This document shows positions 31,747 through 41,356 of a DNA stretch of 62,355 nucleotides, piece by piece (within the stretch, counting starts at the first letter, position 1; each line of letters opens with the position of its first letter). This DNA comes from Oscillospiraceae bacterium (GTDB taxonomy: Bacteria > Bacillota > Clostridia > UBA1212 > UBA1255). The notes beneath the pieces are model-generated. The model was not told the origin of the DNA. It ran no database searches and saw only the letters and a program-made list of their open reading frames with translations. The stretch is from assembly GCA_015069165.1 (NCBI GenBank), contig SVJD01000008.1, forward strand, positions 1 through 62,355, in the 5' to 3' direction. Position numbers and translations under genes: made by a program.

Positions 31747-32667
31747 TTATTTCTTGCCCTTATTAAGTTTGTCGGAAATCTCCACTAATTTCATGAACCC
31801 ATCTGGATTCTGCATTAATCCACTGATTAACTGCATTTGCAACGCTGTGTCAGGAGACACCTGCGGTTGAGTGGGCTGCATACTCTTGATTACCGTTCCG
31901 ATAGTCTCAGTAGAGAAGTTTTTGACTTCATTTTTCAGTTCACCCATTGTATCAAGAATTTGATACAACAAAGGCATAATTGCGGAATGTGCATTTTCGG
32001 GCAAAACATCTTCTTGGGTTTCTTCGTTTGTTGGTTCATTGTACTGGAAGGACTCAATAGTTTTCTTTAATCTGTCCTTGATTTCTTCAACACTATCCAA
32101 ATCGGTTAGGTCATATTCAAATGTGCGAATAGCAGTAATATCAAACGGCAGATTCTCGCCTTTCCTTCTTAAATGAATCATCGGTTTTTTGGTTCTTGCT
32201 CTGTACCCCATTTCATAGAACACATTAGGGTTATGTCCGGTAATATCGGCAATTACCAAATCAGCATTATCCAATGCTTCTATGATAGACTGCGTAATTG
32301 AATTGGCATCGTTTCGCTTGTCTATGCGTTCAGCTTCAAAGCCACACATTTCACATACAGGTGCGATTATGTATTTCAGTAACTTATCTGAATTGGTGCG
32401 TACCTCCGTACCTTCCTCACCGATAGGGCAAACAACAAAACACTTTCTCATATCCTCACTCCTTTTTCCTATTGCATATACCCCTCTATCCAGTTTTTTA
32501 ATAGAACCGTTTCTCAGTAACGTATTAATGGATCCGGCAAATTGACCTTCGGTATAATCATCAACACCACTTTGTGCCAAAAACGCCTTGATCTCCTGTA
32601 CGCTATGATTCTCTTTATCCGAAAGAAAACCAACGATCATTTCTTGTAATTTTGCGCTTGTAATCAT
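31747..32667 (-). CDS. Winged-helix N-terminus plus TIR/nucleoside 2-deoxyribosyltransferase-like domain protein
   Basis: RKCFVVCPIGEEGTEVRTNSDKLLKYIIAPVCEMCGFEAERID...ADLVIADITGHNPNVFYEMGYRAR. Confidence 0.7.
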   Translation of the reverse strand: MITSAKLQEMIVGFLSDKENHSVQEIKAFLAQSGVDDYTEGQFAGSINTLLRNGSIKKLDRGVYAIGKRSEDMRKCFVVCPIGEEGTEVRTNSDKLLKYIIAPVCEMCGFEAERIDKRNDANSITQSIIEALDNADLVIADITGHNPNVFYEMGYRARTKKPMIHLRRKGENLPFDITAIRTFEYDLTDLDSVEEIKDRLKKTIESFQYNEPTNEETQEDVLPENAHSAIMPLLYQILDTMGELKNEVKNFSTETIGTVIKSMQPTQPQVSPDTALQMQLISGLMQNPDGFMKLVEISDKLNKGKK

Positions 32668-32723
32668 TTTTTCGACCTCCTTTTCCTAAATATTACCACA
32701 CAAAAATCATTTTATCAATAGTA

Positions 32724-32765
32724 AAAGCACAAGAAATGCAAGATTTTCTTGCTTTCTTGTGCTTT
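32724..32765. terminator. Long near-perfect hairpin (putative terminator)
   Basis: AAAGCACAAGAAA-T-GCAAGA-TTT-TCTTGC-TTTCTTGTGCTTT. Confidence 0.6.
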
Positions 32766-32849
32766 ATAGCTATTTGTGTCGGTTCTGTTTTTAGATTTCA
32801 ATCATTGAGCACCGGTTGCGAAGTGCCAATTATTTCAGAAATTGTTCTG

Positions 32850-32954
32850 TTAGGACCACGACCGTACATACACATTATCGGCATAGCCGATCTTTACATA
32901 TTGAGGGAATGACAGGTTTGTAAGAATATATATTACGCCTTTGTTTGCGTCCAT
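32850..32954 (-). pseudogene. Truncated GIY-YIG nuclease-like remnant, 34 aa
   Basis: Minus ATG 32954 with GAGGAG RBS: MDANKGVIYILTNLSFPQYVKIGYADNVYVRSWS*, N-terminal GIY-YIG pattern that then stops. Confidence 0.6.
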
Positions 32955-32955
32955 A

Positions 32956-33593
32956 TTAAGGCTCCTCACTTTTGCTTATTCTTTCTATGTCTGTTAATGC
33001 TTCTTCAAGCATCATATCACGATCCTCCACAGGAAGGCTCGCTATGTATTTATCCCAATCCAAAATAGAGTAATTAAAAAATGTGAACTTCTCTTTGTTC
33101 TTATTATAATAGGACTCTGCCGCCAAACACAGTATCAAACAAAGTCTCCTAACACTGACACTATATTCCCGATGCTCTATGCCATTATTATCAATGGTTA
33201 AGGTTCCTGCTTCTCCGCGTATATTTTATAAGGCTTCTCAGTCTCAACAACAATTTCGAAGTGTTCAATAGGACACTCTTTTTTATTGCGCTTTTTATAT
33301 TCGCCATTATCCAGGTTAGGATTTCCTTGATGGAAAAGCGAGCTTCTGAAATTATATACTATTTCGCCACTCAAATAAGGCATGTCCGGAACCCCGTCAA
33401 TAGGTGGAGATTTTTCATATTGTCCGATATACTCGTCATACCAAAGTTTGTAGCGGCTTGTAGAGCCTTTTTCTGGATACTCTGCTTTTCCACATATATC
33501 AGGGAGAGTAAGTGCCAATGATAATGCAGCAAAATATAAGTTATTAGATAAAGCTTCGTTGATTTCTGTAATAAGCTTTTTTATCATAAGCAC
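32956..33593 (-). pseudogene. Frameshifted HEPN-like protein gene (131-aa ORF 33198..33593 plus continuation in another frame to 32956)
   Basis: First part ends KPYKIYAEKQEP*; a second frame continues GTLTIDNNGIEHREYSVSVRRLCLILCLAAESYYNKNKEKFTFFNYSILDWDKY with no intervening start/RBS; RSSLFH fits Rx4H. Confidence 0.5.
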
Positions 33594-33614
33594 ACACCTC
33601 CTTGCTATTTAGGT

Positions 33615-34442
33615 CTATTTTATAGATTCAGATAAAACTGGAATAAGAATGCTTGCTGCCGCGATGCCTTGTTCAACAAGCCATTTCATCACTTCTTTTG
33701 CTTTGCCCCAGCGTTTTCCCTCACTCTCTTTACTCTTGGCTATTTCTTCTAATTCTAACAACTTATCGAACAGTTCCTGTGTCTGTGCATCGGATAACCC
33801 TGCATCTTCAATTTGCTGTCGTGCATTATCAAACACTGCTTCTATGGTTATATTAGTCTCGTTCTTAGTTTCAATGTTTATCTGTGGCTGAAAATTAATT
33901 TCTTGCTTATTTTGAACAGAAGGAGCGTTATTCTCGGCAGATTGTTTTGGGGCACTTAGGAATGTTGCATATGCTTTAAGCTTGGTTATAATGCCATCAA
34001 TCATTTCCTCTGATACTTGATACATACTAAAATTTAATACTTCTTGAGGTGCAGTAGCAATAGCCTCGGTCATTTTATCAAAGGTGATTTTATCCGAATA
34101 TGAGTAGAAGACTTTAGAGACATACTTCTCTCGCAATTCTTCGTTGCTTTTTGCTTGCATACCTTCTTCAATTAGATTCAAGATGTCAATTACAGCAAAG
34201 GCATTTATATCCTGTGCAAGTAATGCCTCAAGGAAACTTCGAATAGATATTTTGTCAGTTTTCTCATACACTTGAGAATATGTATCTGTTGTATTCCAAG
34301 TCGTTATTTTCAACCTTGTTGTAAACTCATCTCCGTAAAATGCTGATACTTCGGAAGCAAGCTCTTGCATCTCTCTTAACCCATTTGCAGAATCAATTTT
34401 TGATAATAAACTTCTTGTTTTTTCAATTTGTTTGAATGTCAT
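33615..34442 (-). CDS. Hypothetical protein, 275 aa
   Basis: Intact ORF in the restriction operon; C-terminal KSKESEGKRWGKAKEVMKWLVEQGIAAASILIPVL with hydrophobic end. Confidence 0.6.
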   Translation of the reverse strand: MTFKQIEKTRSLLSKIDSANGLREMQELASEVSAFYGDEFTTRLKITTWNTTDTYSQVYEKTDKISIRSFLEALLAQDINAFAVIDILNLIEEGMQAKSNEELREKYVSKVFYSYSDKITFDKMTEAIATAPQEVLNFSMYQVSEEMIDGIITKLKAYATFLSAPKQSAENNAPSVQNKQEINFQPQINIETKNETNITIEAVFDNARQQIEDAGLSDAQTQELFDKLLELEEIAKSKESEGKRWGKAKEVMKWLVEQGIAAASILIPVLSESIK

Positions 34443-34457
34443 AACGGTAACCTCACT

Positions 34458-34808
34458 TTAATTGCTTGTGGCTATCAGCGTTTCAATAAACTTGATTTCT
34501 TCTTTAGGCAAACGCTGAACGTAATTTTTAACTGTTTTTGTTATTATCTTAGCGCCTTGCATTTGCAAAAAGTTCTCGGCGTTGATGTAGGATTGCTCAA
34601 CAGTTGTCGGTTGAGAAGCGTTTGCCGTGTTCCACATAATAGTTTCAACAAGATACTTATTCATCAGCTTGCGAATATGATCCTGCATTTGAGAATATTG
34701 CTGTGTAGCGTAATAATGTCGGAGGAGGATTACATCGTCGATGTAATCCATAACCTCTTTGACATCTTTGAATTTTTCGTATATTTTTAAGTAATCTGTC
34801 ATTTTCAC
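34458..34808 (-). CDS. Hypothetical protein, 116 aa, translationally coupled to the helicase-methyltransferase
   Basis: ATGA overlap with the upstream stop (34805-34808). Confidence 0.6.
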   Translation of the reverse strand: MKMTDYLKIYEKFKDVKEVMDYIDDVILLRHYYATQQYSQMQDHIRKLMNKYLVETIMWNTANASQPTTVEQSYINAENFLQMQGAKIITKTVKNYVQRLPKEEIKFIETLIATSN

Positions 34809-37800
34809 TCCATCGGCTTAATCATAGATTCGATAAATGCGATTTCTTCCTCGGTCAGTCCATACTTAGCGTACAGATCTTCGTCAGTCCATGCTCTTGA
34901 AAAGTCTTGCGTAGGAACAAAACGATATGTTTTGGATGTTCCGTGCTGGCTGATTTTTGCCATACTTAACAAGAAACGAGCAAATCGTGTGCGCAAATAG
35001 TTCGAAAGATTTGTTGCAGACGCCTCATCAAGATCCATGTCCATTCCGGCAATCAAGAAGGTTTCCGTACAGATAGACTTCGGTGCAACTACGAAGGTGT
35101 TTTGGTTATCATCGTTTAATTCCGTACCGATATTGTTTGCATAAGGCATAAATACCTTCCATTTGTCAATCCATTCGGTGTGGGAGGGGATGTTCGAGCG
35201 TTCAACGTATCCTACTGTTTTAGCTTTTCCATAGCATTTTACAGGATCGGTCATGCCTGTTACTTCTTTTTTGAAGTCTGCAGTTTTAATAAAGTTACCA
35301 TCCAAGCCGAACGGTCTACGAGGGGAAATGTGATGTTCCATCGTATCAACAGTTTCATCAACGATCACTTTATTCAAAATGCTTATTGCTTCACTATTTC
35401 TGATAAAAATGTCGAGATCTTTATATCTTAATTTTCTTGTGGAAGTTTTAACAACACCATTGCCTTCATGAGAAACAATTCGAACATCGGAATCTGTTTT
35501 TTCGTGCTTATGATCCCAAAGCAGATAACAAACACCACCGCGGTTATTTGTATCTGGGAACACCTCTTCGGGATGCAAGAAGTCATGTAGCTCCGCGATA
35601 CTTGTATCGTTGAGCATGTCATTTCTGAACTCGTCTAATCCCTTGCCGCCTGCATACCAACGGGTAGGCATAATCAAGGACATAAACGAAGGCTCAACCT
35701 TCTTTGAGATATCCACAAAGTTATGATAAATCGGACGAGCACTTGCCTGTGCACCTCCATCGCTAACTTGGTAAGGAGGATTACCTAATACTACATCAAA
35801 ATTCACTATCTCATCTCCTTCTCTAATTTCATCGTTCATTGTAATGTTGTCAAACGGTTTGTTCTGTCGTAACAATGCCGCTATCTTTGGATAGTCAATA
35901 TCTCCGTCCTCGTCCTTAACCTCCAAAAGGCTATAAGAGGTAAACTTGGAAGCGATATTATCCACATTCAATCCCAAAATCTCGTATATCATACGGGTAA
36001 ACTCATAGGTGATACCTGATGTGGGGATGGTGTAAATCGCATCCTTCAATGCTTCCTTATCATAGCCCAAAGCAATATACTTTTCAAACACGGCAAGGGC
36101 GAACTCGCCTGCCTTACCTGCAATATCAAGCACCTTGCTTCCGCTATCCATTACGGCTCTCAAATCGGCATCTTCAATCATATCGATCATATCCTTGCAG
36201 ATATGCTTCGGTGTGATAACCTCGGATTCTCCGAGCTTTCCGAATTTCTGCACGGATACGGATGCGCGTGTGATAGGCTCAACGCTGTCGTCGTGCGAAA
36301 GCTGATTGAGGTTGTGGATTTTATAATCCAAACGGCTGAGAACAAACTTATCGGCATTCTCCAACATTCCTTGAAGCACAACCTTGCTGATGCCAAGATT
36401 TCTTGCAATACGCGCGTTATTCGGTTCATCGATGCAGTCAATAATATCGCTCAAAGATATAACCGTATTTTTAGTGAGGAAAGCAAAGAACAGAATTCTC
36501 GCATAGTAAGACCTGAACTGCTTTACGGCATCCTTGGTCTTTTCTTCTGCCTGTGTTGTGTCGGCAGGCTCATCGGTCGGTGAATCCGTTCCTGTAGCCG
36601 TGTCTGTTCCACCTGTGGTATCGGTCGATTCATTATCATCGGGGGTATCCATGTCATCGCCATCACCATCTGCGCCTTTGATGGTAAGACCTGCTTTTGA
36701 GCCAAGCTCGTTTTCTCGCTCAATGGCTGCACGAATAGCGGCAATATCAAGCAAGGATATATCTACGGGGATTTCAACGGTTTCTTCCGCTACGCCACGC
36801 GATTTGGAGTACTCGCTAACAGCCTTCAGTATATCCGTTGCCGTGATCTGAACGATCTTGTCCTTGTTCATCACGATAACGGGAGAGATACGCAGTTCTT
36901 CCTCAATACGCTCACGGAGCTTGCTGTTTCCGGCTTCGTCGGTATTGACATTATAGACCTGCGCCTTTTGCTCTTGCATGACGAAAACACGGTCAGGATC
37001 AAAGTCAACGAGAATGGTTTGAGGCTTCATGTTGTATCTGATCGTTTTACCGTCATCGCCCACATACTCTCTTATGTATTGGTTCTGCAAACGGAATACT
37101 GCCTGATCGTATTCCTGCGGAGAGGAAGTATCTTTGAGGAACAGCATAGTATCCCATTCAGGAACAGTACTACCCGTCAGCATGCGGTTAACCGTCAAGG
37201 TGATGGTTTTCTTGCCCTGTGCTTCACAGGCACTGATAGCTCTCTTGATGTCGCTCGGTTTCTTGTATCTGTTGGGGTTATCCACGCCGGAGATGTTGAT
37301 AATCTCGTAGTCGTTCAAATTCTTGAATTTATCGGTGTTACCTCTGATCAACGCTTCCAGCGCATCGCAAGAAGCACAGTACGGCAGAACAACAACGATA
37401 TGACGACACATTTTGCCGTCCTTGATTTTTTCGTAATCGAGGAATCCGAGCAGTTCTTCATCTTCCTTGCTACCGTCAATAACTTCAAGCAATTCAAGGA
37501 TTTCCTGTCCGTGAACGAACAGTTTGTGACTTCCGTCATCAACTCTGCCAATAGATTTAGGCTTGAAGAGCGCGGAGAAAGCATCCGACATACCGCTTTC
37601 ACGCAAAGCGGCCATACGCTTGCGTGCGGACTCATTCGGATTGAACGCAAATCTTATCATCTGAGGGAAGCCGAAATAAGGATTCTCCCATTCGTCCTTC
37701 GGCTCGTCCTTTGAGAAGTTATCTCTATCCCATTCCTCTTGCTCACAAACGATGTCGGTGAACTGATAGAAGGCAATCAAGTCTTGCTCTCTGTCAAATT

Positions 37801-38848
37801 CATCGCTCATCAAGATACGGTAAGGCGTACCCGAAAGGTGAACGGTTACATTAACATCGAACTCCTTGGTGCTTTCCAAGACATCCTCAACGGCATACTT
37901 TTCTTCCTTGGACAGCTTTTCTCCTTGGCTTGCGCGAAGCACAGCACCGTATTTCTCGGCTCTTGCGCCGAAGTGCGTTTCGTCGACAAGAAGAAGGTCT
38001 ATTTTGCGGCCGAAAATTTGAGTGTGCTTGTCCTTAATATTCTCGCCCTGAAGATCCTGCAAAGTCAAGAATACAACGACATTTTTCGGATCGGTGGGAT
38101 GGTCAAGCGTATCCGTGATAATGCTATAATTGTTCTCCAAGTCGGCAGAAGAGAAAAATTCATAATCGTTTCTAAAGTTCTCGGCACTCTCTACCGTCTT
38201 ACGCCACTCATCGCGCACGTCGGCTTTTGCAGACACAACGACAACGAGTTTTGCTCCCATTTCCTTCGCACAACACATAGAGGTGAAGGATTTGCCGAAA
38301 CGCATAACTGCGTACATAAGCAGATGCGTTCTTCCGTTTGCTACGGCTCTCTTAAACGCATCTATGGTTGCTTGTTGATTCGGGCGAGGAAACCACATTC
38401 CAGTGGAAGCGTATTTTTCGGTAGTTGGCAATTGCGTAGTCGCATCATAGTAATGATATTTGCCTGCCTTCTCCCTATAATCTTCGTTTATGTCCTCTAT
38501 TGCTTCTCTTACGTCATCAACGGTGGCTGCTTTGAAAAACTCCTTAGAATAGTAAATTCCCGCAGGAAGCTCTTCGGATTGAAGACGTGTTCTGTCCCTA
38601 TCGGTCTCCAAGAATTGGTGCACGGCAAAATCACGAAAATACACATCGTCTGTAATTTTTGCACTGCCTTCAAACTTCTTTTCGAGGTTTGGAAAATGAT
38701 CTCGCCATTCGTTAAGCCGTTTGGATACCGGACGATAAGTATCTCCAACCTTTAAACAATTCGGAATAGTGTTTGTGGTAAAAGCATATATATGAGGTTC
38801 TACACGACCTGTTATCAAGCTGTCAAGTATACTTAAATCTTTCATCAT
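34805..38848 (-). CDS. Single-chain restriction-type protein: N-terminal GIY-YIG/T5orf172-like region, SF2 helicase, C-terminal N6-adenine methyltransferase (Eco57I-type)
   Basis: HIYAFTTNTIPNCLKVGDTYRPVSKRLNEW; MRFGKSFTSM with LLLVDETHFG helicase motifs; NPPYQVSDGG methyltransferase motif IV. Confidence 0.8.
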   Translation of the reverse strand: MMKDLSILDSLITGRVEPHIYAFTTNTIPNCLKVGDTYRPVSKRLNEWRDHFPNLEKKFEGSAKITDDVYFRDFAVHQFLETDRDRTRLQSEELPAGIYYSKEFFKAATVDDVREAIEDINEDYREKAGKYHYYDATTQLPTTEKYASTGMWFPRPNQQATIDAFKRAVANGRTHLLMYAVMRFGKSFTSMCCAKEMGAKLVVVVSAKADVRDEWRKTVESAENFRNDYEFFSSADLENNYSIITDTLDHPTDPKNVVVFLTLQDLQGENIKDKHTQIFGRKIDLLLVDETHFGARAEKYGAVLRASQGEKLSKEEKYAVEDVLESTKEFDVNVTVHLSGTPYRILMSDEFDREQDLIAFYQFTDIVCEQEEWDRDNFSKDEPKDEWENPYFGFPQMIRFAFNPNESARKRMAALRESGMSDAFSALFKPKSIGRVDDGSHKLFVHGQEILELLEVIDGSKEDEELLGFLDYEKIKDGKMCRHIVVVLPYCASCDALEALIRGNTDKFKNLNDYEIINISGVDNPNRYKKPSDIKRAISACEAQGKKTITLTVNRMLTGSTVPEWDTMLFLKDTSSPQEYDQAVFRLQNQYIREYVGDDGKTIRYNMKPQTILVDFDPDRVFVMQEQKAQVYNVNTDEAGNSKLRERIEEELRISPVIVMNKDKIVQITATDILKAVSEYSKSRGVAEETVEIPVDISLLDIAAIRAAIERENELGSKAGLTIKGADGDGDDMDTPDDNESTDTTGGTDTATGTDSPTDEPADTTQAEEKTKDAVKQFRSYYARILFFAFLTKNTVISLSDIIDCIDEPNNARIARNLGISKVVLQGMLENADKFVLSRLDYKIHNLNQLSHDDSVEPITRASVSVQKFGKLGESEVITPKHICKDMIDMIEDADLRAVMDSGSKVLDIAGKAGEFALAVFEKYIALGYDKEALKDAIYTIPTSGITYEFTRMIYEILGLNVDNIASKFTSYSLLEVKDEDGDIDYPKIAALLRQNKPFDNITMNDEIREGDEIVNFDVVLGNPPYQVSDGGAQASARPIYHNFVDISKKVEPSFMSLIMPTRWYAGGKGLDEFRNDMLNDTSIAELHDFLHPEEVFPDTNNRGGVCYLLWDHKHEKTDSDVRIVSHEGNGVVKTSTRKLRYKDLDIFIRNSEAISILNKVIVDETVDTMEHHISPRRPFGLDGNFIKTADFKKEVTGMTDPVKCYGKAKTVGYVERSNIPSHTEWIDKWKVFMPYANNIGTELNDDNQNTFVVAPKSICTETFLIAGMDMDLDEASATNLSNYLRTRFARFLLSMAKISQHGTSKTYRFVPTQDFSRAWTDEDLYAKYGLTEEEIAFIESMIKPME

Positions 38849-38858
38849 AATGCTCCAA

Positions 38859-39836
38859 TCAATCTTTTTTTAGCAAGGACACGAATGTGACCTTTTTGTT
38901 GGCCTTCCAATCCTTTATGATACAGTAAATACCGGTGTGAGCGTAGGGATCGTTCTTGGCACATCCGGGACAAGGCTGCTTTTCGGTATTCATATCAAAT
39001 AGCGTAAGCTGACCTTCTTCTACCTCTTCACAACTTTCGGGAATGACGAATTTCAATCCGTCCATCTGCCATATATTCCACGAAAGGATTTCAGCAATCT
39101 TCTTGAGAGTATCGATATCGGGTTCTTTATCAAACTTGGCTTTATAGTAATCGATAAAGGTAAAGAGCAGATTCTCGCGTGCCAAAAGCACATTGTCGCC
39201 TTGCCAATCGTAGCCATAGATATTCTGAAAGGACTTGATTGCCCATTTCAGCCATTCTTTTTCTGTTTGTGTATTCTCACTCACGACACGAAGCTTTCTA
39301 TCCAGCAATCCGATACGCTGTGAAAGCTCTATCATGTATCCACTGACGGTATCATAACGGCTGACAAGGTACGGTGCTTCGCCGCAGGTGATCTCCAAGC
39401 GAACATCGTTGATATAGTCTTGCCATGTCTTACCCGTTGAAGAGGGGAATAAAATCGGCTCAGTAGTTGCTATCCAAGTCTTATCAGTTTCTTCGTTAAA
39501 GACAAAATCCGTTCCGAACCATGCATTATCGACAAGATTATTCTGTTTGTTGCAAATCCAAGAAGGGGTAAACACCTCCGCTTTGTCGCGAATACGGTCT
39601 GTTTGTTCCTTTTTGGATTTTTCGGTTCTCGGTTTTATAATATTGCCGTGGTAACCTGTAATTGCTTCGACGGTTATGTGGTCATAGCTTTGGTATCCAA
39701 ATCCGCGCGAACTATAGTTATCGGTTGCCCAGATAATATTCTTGCCTGACGACCTGTCTCGCAAAAGGACGCTCAGGAGCTCATTATCTAAACGATAAAT
39801 ATAGTTTTCTTTTATGTCGATCTTGTTCTTTTCCAT
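38859..39836 (-). CDS. Restriction-system partner protein, 325 aa
   Basis: AEVFTPSWICNKQNNLVDNAWFG...LEITCGEAPYLVSRYDTVSG...IGLLDRKLRVVSEN, directly upstream of and co-oriented with the helicase-methyltransferase. Confidence 0.7.
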   Translation of the reverse strand: MEKNKIDIKENYIYRLDNELLSVLLRDRSSGKNIIWATDNYSSRGFGYQSYDHITVEAITGYHGNIIKPRTEKSKKEQTDRIRDKAEVFTPSWICNKQNNLVDNAWFGTDFVFNEETDKTWIATTEPILFPSSTGKTWQDYINDVRLEITCGEAPYLVSRYDTVSGYMIELSQRIGLLDRKLRVVSENTQTEKEWLKWAIKSFQNIYGYDWQGDNVLLARENLLFTFIDYYKAKFDKEPDIDTLKKIAEILSWNIWQMDGLKFVIPESCEEVEEGQLTLFDMNTEKQPCPGCAKNDPYAHTGIYCIIKDWKANKKVTFVSLLKKD

Positions 39837-39918
39837 ATTTACTCACTTCTAGTTGCTTATATTTTGCTTCACTTGTTGACCAAAAAATAGGATCCAAAAA
39901 GATGTTTTGTTTCAAAGT

Positions 39919-39958
39919 ATCAATTTGACACTTTGGAATCCCATAATTGACACTTTGG
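39919..39958. promoter_or_regulatory. Operator-like repeats upstream of the restriction operon
   Basis: TTGACACTTTGG at 39925 and 39947 (22-bp period) plus an inverted near-copy TTCAAAGTATCAA just before the first. Confidence 0.5.
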
Positions 39959-39962
39959 GATT

Positions 39963-40385
39963 TTATGCCTCGTTCCTCTGGCGGTATATTTCCTTCAAAT
40001 CCTCAATAGCCACTTCGGGGGCGAGGGAGTGGAAGATAAACCAATTGCGGTTCATGGTTTCAGCGGGGGCTTGCTTGTAGATCTCCTTGCTGTCCTCGCC
40101 GGTGGTAAAGTGCCAGAAACGGTACAGATAACCGCTCCAATAGAGAGCCTCTCTATCGAACACATTACCGGTCTTGGTCAGTTCAACCGTCTCTGCAAGC
40201 TCAGCAAGGAGGTATTCTTCTCCCGCCCACTGCATACGGTTAAACTTGGAATCCAGTCCCTTAGCGACCTCAGAGGTCATAAACGCCTTGATAAAGGTGG
40301 CGCTGTCGTAACCCTTCTTGCCGGACAGTTCAAACAGTCTGCCCTGAATATCACACAGTTTAAATTCCAGTTCATTCATACTCAT
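39963..40385 (-). CDS. Small protein paired with the XRE-DUF3990 protein (putative TA partner)
   Basis: Start overlaps the stop of the upstream ORF; co-directional. Confidence 0.55.
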   Translation of the reverse strand: MSMNELEFKLCDIQGRLFELSGKKGYDSATFIKAFMTSEVAKGLDSKFNRMQWAGEEYLLAELAETVELTKTGNVFDREALYWSGYLYRFWHFTTGEDSKEIYKQAPAETMNRNWFIFHSLAPEVAIEDLKEIYRQRNEA

Positions 40386-41245
40386 TTCGCCTCATCCAAA
40401 ATTTCATCAAAGAAGTTTCCTTCACGGCGGTAATTCTTGCAAATATCATTGGCAAGTGCGATGCCCTTTTGACGGTTAGCGTCGCTCTCGTCCTGCAGGA
40501 AGCGGCGTTCCATCATAGACAGAGGAATTTCCCGCTCGATGCGAACAGCGGCGCAGGCCTTCTCTGTGGTCGCCACATACTGCTTGCCCAGTTTCAGAGC
40601 AGACAGACTGTTCACCAGCGCCATATCCGTAATATTCCCCATAAAGAAGTTATCCAGCACGTAGAACATTCTGTCGTTGGCGATGCTGCCGATCACGAGA
40701 TCCTTGCCAGCATCGATACGGCTGTACTTCTCGTAGAAGGATGTTCCCTTGATCTTATCCATTCTGCCTCTGTGGAAAGCAACCAGCATTGCCCAATCCA
40801 GGTCGGCTTTGATCTCTACGGTGTCGAGGGCATTTGTGTCGATGGACACGATGTAAAACTTGGACTTTTCAAAATCGCAGATCAGCGTCAGCGGCTGTCC
40901 CGGCTCGGTGCCCATATAGAAGCCCTTACCGAAGTCGCACATTTCACGGCTCTTGGGCGCAATATCTCCCACGATGCCGGACTTGGAGCCGTGGTACAGC
41001 AGAATCCGTCCGTCCTCTAATTTGACAGATGCGGCTTCGTTTGCGATTTTATCCAGTACGAATTGATAGACCGGAACGCCCTGCTCCTTGCAATAGTCGT
41101 ACAGCTTCGCCTGGGCAAGCTTGGTGGGGATGGCTCTGCCATTTTCCCAGCGATTCACCGTGGCGAAGTTCACGCCAAGCTTTTCGGCAAAGTCTGCCTG
41201 GCTCAACCCCAGATAGTCTCGTATATGTTTGGTCAGCTTTTGCAT
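40382..41245 (-). CDS. XRE HTH fused to DUF3990 (ADP-ribosyltransferase-like) domain
   Basis: HIRDYLGLSQADFAEKLGVNFATVNRWENGRAIPT then LYHGSKSGIVGDIAPKSREMCDFGKGFYMGTEPGQP. Confidence 0.78.
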   Translation of the reverse strand: MQKLTKHIRDYLGLSQADFAEKLGVNFATVNRWENGRAIPTKLAQAKLYDYCKEQGVPVYQFVLDKIANEAASVKLEDGRILLYHGSKSGIVGDIAPKSREMCDFGKGFYMGTEPGQPLTLICDFEKSKFYIVSIDTNALDTVEIKADLDWAMLVAFHRGRMDKIKGTSFYEKYSRIDAGKDLVIGSIANDRMFYVLDNFFMGNITDMALVNSLSALKLGKQYVATTEKACAAVRIEREIPLSMMERRFLQDESDANRQKGIALANDICKNYRREGNFFDEILDEAK

Positions 41246-41284
41246 AATAAGCCTCCTTGTGATATAACAAGTATTATTATTTGT

Positions 41285-41313
41285 ATTATAGCCAATGTTA
41301 TATGCTCCGTCAA
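41285..41313 (-). promoter_or_regulatory. SigA promoter of the XRE-DUF3990 operon
   Basis: Minus TTGACG (41313-41308), 17-bp spacer, TATAAT (41290-41285). Confidence 0.7.
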
Positions 41314-41356
41314 TGGGTTTTGCGTAAAAGTTTCAAATTGTTCAAGAATTTCGGAG

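Noticed and set aside
37739-38755. 338-aa plus-strand ORF (and 36968..37714)
   Set aside because: Antisense to the helicase-methyltransferase, which has clear motifs.
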